Assembly: GCA_002327765.1 (NCBI GenBank)
Contig: DCUH01000077.1
Location: forward strand, 16,606-26,796
Origin: a bacterium UBA2219
Lineage (GTDB): Bacteria > Desulfobacterota > Deferrimicrobia > Deferrimicrobiales > Deferrimicrobiaceae
DNA length: 10,191 bases
Reading direction: 5' to 3'
Part shown: positions 1 to 7,265 of the stretch, piece after piece
How positions within the stretch are numbered: the first letter of the stretch is position 1
Layout of the letters: each line of letters begins with the position of its first letter
Translations under genes and position numbers: made by a program
The notes under the pieces: generated by a model
What the model saw: the letters and a program-made list of their open reading frames with translations, nothing else
What the model was told of the DNA's origin: nothing
Database searches by the model: none

Positions 1-68
1 AGGGAGGACAGGAGCGTGGTCCGCTCGTCCGGCCTCATCGAGTTTATTTCGTAGATGGAAAGCGGCAA
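1..68 (-). CDS. 5' end of an unidentified gene leaving the window
   Basis: Reading leftward just past the acyl-CoA ligase stop codon, an open frame starts at a TTG (66-68) and stays open to the window edge, giving MPLSIYEINSMRPDERTTLL and a few more residues. An AGAGG Shine-Dalgarno (76-80) lies 7 bases upstream of the TTG and shares one base with the ligase stop codon. An in-frame ATG (36-38) is an alternative start but has no clear ribosome site. Only about 22 codons are visible, so I do not assign a family. The pattern of a short hydrophobic start followed by a charged helix is compatible with many enzymes. The 11-bp gap after the ligase stop suggests the same leftward operon. Some chance remains that this is simply a chance open frame. 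Confidence 0.4.
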   Translation of the reverse strand, partial: MPLSIYEINSMRPDERTTLLSS

Positions 69-79
69 CGTTTCGCCTC

Positions 80-1873
80 TTAGTCCTTTTCGTAGAGGGC
101 GTCCAGCAGCCCCCCGTATTTGCCCACGACGACCTTCCTGCGGACCTTGAGCGTGGGCGTCAGTTCCCCCGTCTCCTGCGAGAAGTCGGTGCCCAGCAGG
201 ACGAACTTCTTCACCTGCTCGAACGAGGCGAGGCCCCGGTTGACCTCGTCGATCCGCTCCTGGATCAGCTTCAGGACCTCGGGGTTCTCCGACAGCGCCT
301 TGACGTCGCGCTCCGCGATGCCCTTCTTCGAGGCCCACGCCAGGATCTCGTCGGGCGACAGGGTGACCAGCGCCGTGAGGTATTTCCTCCGGTCCCCGTA
401 CACGAACGCCTGGCTGATGAAGGGGTCGTTCTTCAGCAGGTTCTCCACGTTCTGCGGGGCGATGTTCTTCCCGCCGGACGTCACGATGATGTCCTTCTTC
501 CGGTCGGTGATCCGGAGGAACCCGTCGCCGTCCAGGACGCCGATGTCGCCGGTGTGCATCCATCCTTCCGCATCGATCGCCTCCCGCGTCGCCTCGGGAT
601 CCTTGAAGTACTCCTTGAAGATGTGGCGCCCGCGGGCGAGGATCTCCCCGTCGGGCGCGATCCGGACCTCCGTCCCGGGCAGCGGCTGACCCACGGTCCC
701 GAACTTGTATTGCTCCGGCCGGTTGCACGATACGATCGTCGAGGTCTCCGTGAGGCCGTACCCCTCGATGATGAGCACGCCGAGCGCGTGGAGGAACTCC
801 GCGATCTCCTGGGCGAGGGGCGCCCCGCCGGAGACGAAGAAGCGGAGCCGGCCGCCCATCCGCGCGCGGATCTTCCCGAAGACCAGCCGGTCCGCGATCC
901 CGTTCTTCCAGGCGAGGAAGCCGGGGATCTTCTCCCCCCGCTGCTTGTGGCGGGACACCTCCCGGCCCACGCCCATCGCCCATTGGAAGATGGCCTTCTT
1001 CAGCCCCCCGTCCTCCTCGACCTTGGCGAGGACGCGGGCGTAGAACTTCTCGTAGAGCCGGGGGACGCTGACCATGTACTCGGGGCGCGCGACGGCCAGG
1101 TCCTCGGCCACTGTCTGCAGCCCGCGGGCGAAGGCCGTCGTCGTCATCGCGTCCCACGTGACGAAGTGCTCGATCCGCCCGAGGGAGTGCGCCAGAGGGA
1201 GGAACATGAGGAACATCGACCCCGGCGGGAAGCTGACCGCCTCGAGGGTGGACGTGACGTTGAACGCGTAGTTGCTGTGGCGGGTCACCACGCCCTTCGG
1301 GGGGCCGGTAGTCCCGGAGGTGTAGATGATCGTCAGGTCGTCCTCGGGGCGGATCTCCTCCGCCCGCTTCTCGACCGCCCCGGGGTTGGCCTTCCCGTAT
1401 TCCCGGCCCCGCTCCCGCAGTTCGTCCAGCGTCCGGGCCTTCTCCCTGCCGGCGGCGCTCCCCGTCATCATCACGACGGACGCAAGCCTCGGCAGCCGCG
1501 AGACGCACGACATCACCTTGTTGTACTGGGGCTCGTCCTCGACGAAGACGACGCCGGCGCCGCTGTGGGCCAGGATGTACTCCACCTGGTCGGGAAGGTT
1601 CGACGGGTAGATGGGCACGGGGATGAAGCCGCCGAGGATCGCAGCGATGTCTATCAGGCACCATTCGACGCGGGTGCCCGACAGGATCGCGACCCGGTCG
1701 CCCTTCGACAGCCCGGCCGCCATCATACCCAGGCAGATCTCCTTCGCCGCCTCGCCGGCCTGACGGAACGTCATGGGCGTGTAGCCGCCCTCCCCCGGCA
1801 CGAGGTATCTCACCGCATCGCCTCCCTGGGCGATGCGGCTCAGGAACATTTTCGACAGCGTCGTCTCTTTCAA
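80..1873 (-). CDS. AMP-forming long-chain acyl-CoA ligase (FAA1/FadD15-like)
   Basis: Activates a fatty acid with ATP to the acyl-adenylate and transfers it to CoA, feeding beta-oxidation or lipid synthesis; cytoplasmic or membrane-peripheral. Counting from the chosen TTG start (597 aa), the adenylation signature IYTSGTTGPPKG is at about 183-194, followed by the YGLTET motif at 372-377, the TGD aspartate at 443 and the hinge DRKKDIIVTSGGKNIAP at 457-473. The C-terminal catalytic lysine is in LTPTLK (Lys576). Length of about 600 aa fits the eukaryote-like long-chain branch (COG1022). I chose TTG at 1871-1873 because it is preceded by AGGGGA at a 5-base spacing and because family members begin with a short charged stretch before the MFLSRIAQ-like helix. 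An upstream ATG (1931-1933) has no ribosome site and would overlap the preceding gene by 26 bp. The stop is TAA at 80-82. The gene lies 34 bp downstream of the GspE-like gene on the same strand, so cotranscription is likely. Family assignment is firm; chain-length preference is inferred. Confidence 0.93.
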   Translation of the reverse strand: MKETTLSKMFLSRIAQGGDAVRYLVPGEGGYTPMTFRQAGEAAKEICLGMMAAGLSKGDRVAILSGTRVEWCLIDIAAILGGFIPVPIYPSNLPDQVEYILAHSGAGVVFVEDEPQYNKVMSCVSRLPRLASVVMMTGSAAGREKARTLDELRERGREYGKANPGAVEKRAEEIRPEDDLTIIYTSGTTGPPKGVVTRHSNYAFNVTSTLEAVSFPPGSMFLMFLPLAHSLGRIEHFVTWDAMTTTAFARGLQTVAEDLAVARPEYMVSVPRLYEKFYARVLAKVEEDGGLKKAIFQWAMGVGREVSRHKQRGEKIPGFLAWKNGIADRLVFGKIRARMGGRLRFFVSGGAPLAQEIAEFLHALGVLIIEGYGLTETSTIVSCNRPEQYKFGTVGQPLPGTEVRIAPDGEILARGRHIFKEYFKDPEATREAIDAEGWMHTGDIGVLDGDGFLRITDRKKDIIVTSGGKNIAPQNVENLLKNDPFISQAFVYGDRRKYLTALVTLSPDEILAWASKKGIAERDVKALSENPEVLKLIQERIDEVNRGLASFEQVKKFVLLGTDFSQETGELTPTLKVRRKVVVGKYGGLLDALYEKD

Positions 1874-1878
1874 GGCGG

Positions 1879-1884
1879 TCCCCT
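1879..1884 (-). promoter_or_regulatory. Ribosome binding site deciding a TTG start
   Basis: AGGGGA on the minus strand, 5 bases before the TTG at 1871-1873. Neither the upstream ATG (1931-1933) nor the downstream in-frame ATG (1847-1849) has a comparable purine-rich site, so this favours the TTG as the start of the acyl-CoA ligase. Confidence 0.55.
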
Positions 1885-1907
1885 GTGGGCTATCCGTGTA
1901 TTCGGGT

Positions 1908-3581
1908 TCAACGGAAAAACGGCACAACGTCATCGTATGTTATCATCCCGCGGCGCAGCAGGTCGTGCACAGATTCCACCGCGGGATAAAAATCTTCCGC
2001 CAGGAGCGCGGCCAGCTTCTCCTCGAGGTCCATGTCGGACGCGATGATGTTTTCGACGGCCGGCGTGAACGGGACGAGCTCGATGAGCGCCATCTTGCCG
2101 GAGTATCCCGTGCCGCCGCAATTCGGGCACCCCGCAGGCAGGTAGAAGGAGCAGTCCCTCACGACCTGCTCCAGCTCCTCCCGGTGGCGCTCCCCGACCT
2201 CCCGCAGCGACGGCTTGGCCGGCACCGCGCGCCGGCACTCCATGCACAGGAGCTTCACGAGGCGCTGGTGCATCGCCAGGCGCATCACGTGCGCCAGGGT
2301 GAAGGGATCGACGTCGAGGGTCAGGATCGTTCGGAGCGTCCGGTCGAAGTTGAGCCGGCGGATGCCGCACAGCACGATCATGCCGGCGTCCGCGAGATGG
2401 AGCAGCGACGACAGGTCGTCCGGGTCGGCCAGGTTTTCGATCATCAGGATGTCGGGCTCCAGCGACTCCGCCAGCAGGGCCCAGCTCCGGGAGAACCCGC
2501 CTTCCACCTGGCTGCGCAATATCTGGATGTACCCTTCGTTCCGGAACCGGTGCCGCTCCTCCACGGTGACCACGCGGCGCCCCGGCGTGTACACCTGGCG
2601 CAGCATCGCGTAGAGCGTCGTGGCGCCGCCTTCCGGCCCGGGGGAGGAGAGGAGGAACATCCCGTTCCCGCGGCCCAGAACCTTCTGCGTGATATCGAAC
2701 TGCTCCGCGTTCAGCCCGATCGAATCGAGGGGGATGCCCGCACGCAGCTCCGGAAGGATCTTCACGATCACCTCGGGGCCGGAGAGCCCGCGGACGAAGC
2801 TCGCCCGGCACGCCGTGACGCCGGCGGGGGTCTCCAGCGAAAAGACCTTCTCGGAAAGGCCGGAAGGGTTCTCCGACGCGGAGGCCAGCTCGAGGAAGGT
2901 CTCCCGGATGGCCTCCCTGCGCCTCAGCGGGGTGGAGAACAGGAGCATCGGCCTGCCGTCCGCGCCGCGCCCCTCGATGGCCAGGTCCTTCCCCTCGGGA
3001 TAGATCCGCAGGCCGGAGATCCCCCGGCCGGCGCAATGGAGCAGCACGCGCTCGACGGCGTAGCGCATCCCGCCGAGGGACAGCCATTCGCCGGCTTCTT
3101 CGCGGGTGATCGCCCCGCCCGCGACGTCCGCGGGCTGGAGCGCCTGCGAATCCCGGTAAAGCCGCGAAATGATCGCCGCGATCGTGCCGCGGGGGCAGAC
3201 CACCACCCGGACGGACAGTCCCGTCATCTCCTCGATGGAGGAAAAGGCCGTATGGCAGAACGGGTCCGCCGTCGCGACCGTCATGCGGTTCCCTTCCCTG
3301 GATATCGGCACGATCTGGTGCTCCCGGACCATCGTCTCCGGGAGAAGCTCCGCAAGCTCGAGGGAGATGGAATCGGGCTCGATCTCCAGGAACGGGATGC
3401 CGATCGTTTCCGCGAGGATCCATCCCCGGGCGTCATGGTGCAGGCGGTTCCCGAGCAGCGCGGCCTCCAGCAGGGGAATTCCCCGCATGGCCGCCAACTC
3501 CCGGATCACCTTCAAATCGGGAGGCGTGACGTAACCGAGCCGCAGCAGGCTTTCGAGAAGATCGGAGGGACTCGAAGACAC
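1908..3581 (-). CDS. GspE/PilB-like protein with degenerate ATPase motifs
   Basis: This 557-aa protein has the layout of a type II secretion / type IV pilus assembly ATPase: an N-terminal MshEN-like region (about 1-145), a linker, an N2-like region (about 160-275) and a RecA-like ATPase domain (about 290-557). Gapless alignment to the family consensus shows that the nucleotide site is lost. The Walker A segment (GPTGSGKTTTLYA in the family) reads SPGPEGGATTLYA, with the lysine replaced by Gly319 and the next Thr by Ala320. The Walker B segment (DVIMVGEIRD) reads DILMIENLAD, with Asn383 at the glutamate. The His box (LHT) reads IRR at 407-409. The Asp-box VTVEDP becomes VTVEER at 338-343. The zinc cysteines are kept (C446-x2-C449 and C485-x2-C488), as is the GxxGYxG-like turn after them. 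The start is GTG at 3579-3581, with GGAGGG ten bases upstream. No pilin, GspF/PilC or prepilin peptidase gene is in the window. It is probably a non-hydrolysing paralogue that may bind c-di-GMP or act as a scaffold; that role is inference. Confidence 0.82.
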   Translation of the reverse strand: MSSSPSDLLESLLRLGYVTPPDLKVIRELAAMRGIPLLEAALLGNRLHHDARGWILAETIGIPFLEIEPDSISLELAELLPETMVREHQIVPISREGNRMTVATADPFCHTAFSSIEEMTGLSVRVVVCPRGTIAAIISRLYRDSQALQPADVAGGAITREEAGEWLSLGGMRYAVERVLLHCAGRGISGLRIYPEGKDLAIEGRGADGRPMLLFSTPLRRREAIRETFLELASASENPSGLSEKVFSLETPAGVTACRASFVRGLSGPEVIVKILPELRAGIPLDSIGLNAEQFDITQKVLGRGNGMFLLSSPGPEGGATTLYAMLRQVYTPGRRVVTVEERHRFRNEGYIQILRSQVEGGFSRSWALLAESLEPDILMIENLADPDDLSSLLHLADAGMIVLCGIRRLNFDRTLRTILTLDVDPFTLAHVMRLAMHQRLVKLLCMECRRAVPAKPSLREVGERHREELEQVVRDCSFYLPAGCPNCGGTGYSGKMALIELVPFTPAVENIIASDMDLEEKLAALLAEDFYPAVESVHDLLRRGMITYDDVVPFFR

Positions 3582-3706
3582 GGATTGGAAACCCTCCAGG
3601 ATTTATTTTCAACTTTATTAAAAAGAATGGTGAAAGTAAAATCTTATTCATCCTGCCGAAATCACCGGAACGGTCAACCCTTGGCAACGCGACGGGAGGA
3701 AGCGAA
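3582..3706. promoter_or_regulatory. AT-rich divergent promoter region
   Basis: This 125-bp gap separates the leftward GspE-like gene from the rightward nitroreductase gene. About 3600-3650 is strikingly AT-rich for this genome. On the minus strand, TTTACT (forward 3635-3640) and TAAAGT (forward 3612-3617) are separated by 17 bp, a plausible -35/-10 pair with 4 of 6 matches each. On the plus strand TAAAAT (3637-3642) is a possible -10, with only a weak -35 (TTTATT, 3614-3619). The two would overlap, so the genes may compete for polymerase. GGGAGGA at about 3693-3700 is the ribosome site of the nitroreductase gene. The boxes were picked by eye and are tentative. Confidence 0.4.
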
Positions 3707-4312
3707 ATGGACGTTTTCGCGGCGATGAAAGAACGGCAGAGCATCCGCAAGTTCCGGAAGGAGCCCGTCCCCCGGGACCAGGTCCTCCGGATGGTCGAAG
3801 CCGCTTCCTGGGCGCCCACGGCCGGCAACTCCCAGAACTTCCGGTTCATCGTCGTCCAGGACAAGGAGACGCTGGCCCGCATGAAGGGGATCGTCGACGA
3901 GGTCCTGACGAGAACGACGGGAAAGGAAACCTCGCCGGGCAAGCCCTCCAGCCACAACCTGTTCGCCTACGCCCCCGCCGCGGTCTGCGTCGTCGGCCTC
4001 CCCTTCGAATCGTCGACGGACAAGGCGCTCCGCGAGAAGGACCCCGAGCGGTTCAAGGCGCGGCGCTTCCAGGTGAACCCCGGCCTGCAGGGGATCTCCG
4101 CGGGAATCGCGCAGTTCCTCCTGGCCGCCCACGCGCTGGGGTACGGCACCTGCTGGATGACCGGGCCGCTGATCGCCAAGGCCGAGCTGGAATCGACGCT
4201 CACGCTCCGCCCCACCGAGGAGCTGGTCGCGATCATCGCCCTCGGGAAGGCGGAATCCGCCCCGGCGAAGCCGCCGCGGAAGGCCCCGGAGGAGATCGTC
4301 GCCTTCAGGTAG
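3707..4312 (+). CDS. Nitroreductase-family FMN-dependent oxidoreductase
   Basis: Family members are cytoplasmic FMN flavoenzymes, usually homodimers, that use NAD(P)H to reduce nitro compounds, quinones, flavins or enones; the physiological substrate here is unknown. The 201-aa protein has the FMN-phosphate-contacting start RQSIRKF (10-16), the SWAPTAGNSQNFRF segment (35-48) that packs against the flavin, and the C-terminal LGYGTCWMTGP (144-154) plus IIALG (176-180) that complete the fold. This is the usual length for the small single-domain branch. The ATG is preceded by a strong GGGAGGA ribosome site. It is a single-gene unit: its upstream neighbour is divergent, and its stop codon overlaps the end of the opposing CNNM-type gene by 8 bp, leaving no room for a separate terminator. 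The Pro/Lys-rich tail (about 183-195) looks like a flexible end. Confidence 0.92.
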   Translation: MDVFAAMKERQSIRKFRKEPVPRDQVLRMVEAASWAPTAGNSQNFRFIVVQDKETLARMKGIVDEVLTRTTGKETSPGKPSSHNLFAYAPAAVCVVGLPFESSTDKALREKDPERFKARRFQVNPGLQGISAGIAQFLLAAHALGYGTCWMTGPLIAKAELESTLTLRPTEELVAIIALGKAESAPAKPPRKAPEEIVAFR

Positions 4313-5567
4313 GGGGGATCTTCTCGAAGCGGAGCCGTCGGATGCGGCGCCCCTCGGTCTCGAGCACCGTGATCCGGTACCCGTGGGCGCGGAAGGTCAC
4401 CTTCCCCTCGGGGATATCCTGCAGGCAGTCGAGGGCGAACCCCCCGGCCGTCTCGTACACCGCGCTCACGGGGATGTCGATCCCGTACTCGTCCTTGAGC
4501 TCCCTCACCGGCATCGATGCGGGCACGACCAGCGACCCGTCCTTTTCCCGCACGGGCAGCTCCGAGGCCACGTCCCGGCTTGACAGCTTCCCGAGGATCT
4601 TCTCCAGCAGGTCGTCCACGGTGATGACGCCGCACAGCATCCCGTGCTCGTCGATCACGATGGCCATGTGGGTCCGGATCCGCTCGAACCGGCGGAAGAG
4701 ATCCGCCATGTTCATCGATTCGGGAACGTAGACCGGCTTCTCCAGGAACCGCTCCCAAGTCATGTCCTCCCCCGCCAGGAACAGGGCGCGGGCCGGAAGG
4801 ACGCCGACCACCTCCTCCCCGTTCCCCGCGAGGACGGGGTAGCGGGAGAACGACGTCTCCCCCACGATCCGGGACACCTCGGCCAGCGGCGCGCCCTGGC
4901 GGAGGAAGACGACCCGGGACCGCGGCGTCATCTCCTCCGACACGGTGCGGTCGCCGTAGCGGATGATTCCCTCGATCATCCGGACCTCCGCCGGGTCGAT
5001 CGTCCCGTGCTCCGCGCCTTCCTCGATGACCGTCAGGATTCCCTCTTCGGACCCGAAACGGACGTCCATCAGCGCCTCGGGCGAGAACCGCCCCGGAAAA
5101 AAGAAGCGCCCGGCCGCCTCCGCGGCCGCCGCGGGAAGCGCCGACACGCGGAGCAGCCGCAGGGTCGCCCCCCCGCGGAGAACGTTTTCGGGACGGGAGA
5201 GCGCCCGGCGGGTCGCCACGTTCTCCAGAAGGAAGACCGCCGCGAGGTACGCCGCGGCCCAGGCGGCGGCGATCGCCGGCCCGGTCCATCCGGCCGCCCC
5301 GCGCCATGCCGCGGCGGCCGCGCCCCCCGCCGCGAAGGCGGAGGCGATCTTCAGGAGGGCGGCGCAGGCCCACAGGGAGAACGGGAACCGCAGCGAAGGG
5401 TCGAGCGTCGCGTCGCGGATCCCCGCCGCGGCCTCGATCCCCCGCTCGGCCGCCTCCGACAGCCCCTCTTCCCCCAGGATAAGGAGGGACGACCGGACGC
5501 ACGTGATCGCCATCCCCAGCGCGGACATCGACAGGGATACGGCCGCCCATGGCCATGCGCTACCCAT
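4305..5567 (-). CDS. CNNM/CorC-family membrane protein with CBS pair
   Basis: Members of this family are inner-membrane proteins tied to magnesium or cobalt transport/efflux (often labelled hemolysin or CorC). Numbering from a TTG three codons upstream (5574-5576): an Ala-rich membrane domain with about three to four helices (roughly 8-34, 66-90, 99-118, plus a weaker 140-158), a cytosolic CBS pair (about 211-330, with MTPRSRVVFL and IVIDEHGMLCGVITVDDLLE), and a C-terminal CorC_HlyC domain (about 345-418, with ETAGGFALDCLQDIPEG). The cytosolic half matches the family well, but the membrane half lacks the usual A-E-x-A, G-N-N and G-E-x-x-P-K signatures. I prefer the ATG at 5565-5567, because the TTG lies inside a probable -10 box; neither start has a good ribosome site. 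The gene overlaps the nitroreductase 3' end by 8 bp and diverges from acuC. A regulatory or residual-transport role is possible. Confidence 0.85.
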   Translation of the reverse strand: MGSAWPWAAVSLSMSALGMAITCVRSSLLILGEEGLSEAAERGIEAAAGIRDATLDPSLRFPFSLWACAALLKIASAFAAGGAAAAAWRGAAGWTGPAIAAAWAAAYLAAVFLLENVATRRALSRPENVLRGGATLRLLRVSALPAAAAEAAGRFFFPGRFSPEALMDVRFGSEEGILTVIEEGAEHGTIDPAEVRMIEGIIRYGDRTVSEEMTPRSRVVFLRQGAPLAEVSRIVGETSFSRYPVLAGNGEEVVGVLPARALFLAGEDMTWERFLEKPVYVPESMNMADLFRRFERIRTHMAIVIDEHGMLCGVITVDDLLEKILGKLSSRDVASELPVREKDGSLVVPASMPVRELKDEYGIDIPVSAVYETAGGFALDCLQDIPEGKVTFRAHGYRITVLETEGRRIRRLRFEKIPPT

Positions 5568-5574
5568 GGCATCC

Positions 5575-5590
5575 AATATACTGATATATT
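5575..5590. promoter_or_regulatory. AT-rich palindrome in a tiny divergent gap
   Basis: AATATA (5575-5580), CTGA, then TATATT (5585-5590) form a perfect 6-bp inverted repeat in an otherwise GC-rich region. TATATT is a good -10 hexamer on either strand. On the plus strand it would place transcription about 8 bases before the acuC ATG. On the minus strand it would start transcription at or next to the CNNM-type ATG (5565-5567), giving a leaderless or near-leaderless mRNA. Either strand could thus be served by one AT island, or the site could be a small operator. No good -35 was seen. Confidence 0.4.
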
Positions 5591-5604
5591 AGCGACGGTG
5601 CCCC

Positions 5605-6555
<951 letters not shown>

Positions 6556-6578
6556 TCCCGGGTTACGGAGGGTGAACC

Positions 6579-7241
6579 ATGTTCGTCGCTCGCAGAATGC
6601 AGAAGAATCCCGTGACGCTGCCTCCGTCCGCGTCGCTGTACGAGGCGCAGGAAAAGATGCGGATGCGCGCCATACACCAGATCCCGGTGGTGTCGACGGA
6701 CGGCAAGCTGGTCGGCATCCTCTCTGACCGGGACATCCGCGCGATCGTGCTCCCCGTGGGGATGATCCCCGGGTTCACCGCGGAGGAGGCGGAGAAATTC
6801 CTCAAGAACACCCCGGTGGAAAAAGTTATGAAGCGGAAGGTGATCGTCGCCACCCTGGCCGACACCCTCGAGGACGCGATCGGCCTGCTGTACAACTACA
6901 AGATCAACTCCCTGCCGGTGGTGGACAAGGACGACAAGGTCGTCGGCATCATCTCCCGGACCAACGTCCTCGAGGCTTTCATCGAGGTCATCGGCATGGA
7001 CGAGGTCAGCTCCCGCCTCGACGTGGTGGTCCCCGACAAGCCCGGCTCCATGGCGCAGGTGTTCGCCGTCATCAGCTCCTTCCACGTGAACATCACGAGC
7101 ATCCTGACGACGGGCCACCTGGGTCCGGGAAAACGGACGTGCTACTTCCGCATCGGCACGCTGAACCTCGGCCCGATCCGGAAAGCGCTCGAGGAAGCGG
7201 GGTTCGAGATCCTCGACCCGTCGACGTTCCTCCAGAGATGA
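6579..7241 (+). CDS. acuB: AcuB-like CBS-CBS-ACT protein
   Basis: A cytoplasmic regulatory protein of 220 aa. It has two CBS domains (about 7-56, with HQIPVVSTDGKLVGILSDRD, and 82-134, with NSLPVVDKDDKVVGIISRTN), which typically bind adenine nucleotides such as AMP, ATP or S-adenosylmethionine. A C-terminal ACT-like domain follows (about 146-215, starting near VVVPDKPGSMAQVFAVIS), a small-molecule sensor fold. This order is that of AcuB from the acetoin-utilisation locus. GGAGGG lies 6 bases before the ATG. It is 23 bp downstream of acuC and most likely cotranscribed with it, so it may tune the deacetylase to cell energy state; that is inference, since the biochemical role of AcuB is not settled. 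The domain assignment is firm; the gene name rests on architecture plus context. Confidence 0.88.
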   Translation: MFVARRMQKNPVTLPPSASLYEAQEKMRMRAIHQIPVVSTDGKLVGILSDRDIRAIVLPVGMIPGFTAEEAEKFLKNTPVEKVMKRKVIVATLADTLEDAIGLLYNYKINSLPVVDKDDKVVGIISRTNVLEAFIEVIGMDEVSSRLDVVVPDKPGSMAQVFAVISSFHVNITSILTTGHLGPGKRTCYFRIGTLNLGPIRKALEEAGFEILDPSTFLQR

Positions 7242-7265
7242 AGGCGGCGGCCCTTGCGGCCGCCT
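7242..7265. terminator. GC hairpin between convergent genes
   Basis: AGGCGGC (7242-7248) and GCCGCCT (7259-7265) are a perfect 7-bp inverted repeat around a 10-base loop. It begins right after the acuB TGA and overlaps the stop codon of the opposing dehydrogenase gene. Its position suggests a shared bidirectional terminator. Neither strand has a following T-run, so it would be a weak or Rho-assisted one. Confidence 0.4.

Noticed and set aside
554..2047. Long rightward open frame (497 aa) opposite the acyl-CoA ligase
   Set aside because: It is rich in Arg, Gly, Pro, Asp and Leu with no recognisable motif, while the opposite strand carries a complete adenylation enzyme. Such antisense frames are normal in GC-rich DNA.
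3666..3677. CGGAACGGTCAA resembling the half-site at 9693
   Set aside because: A single nine-base match with no inverted partner nearby is expected fairly often by chance in GC-rich DNA, so I do not claim a shared regulator.
1833..3728. Rightward 631-aa open frame across the GspE-like gene
   Set aside because: The product is low-complexity Arg/Asp/Pro/His-rich sequence. The minus-strand frame has a clear family architecture and ribosome site.
3967..5556. Leftward 529-aa open frame overlapping the nitroreductase and CNNM-type genes
   Set aside because: It is a frame-shifted shadow full of Gly, Arg and Pro. The genuine CNNM-type frame ends at 4305 and holds the CBS and CorC_HlyC motifs.
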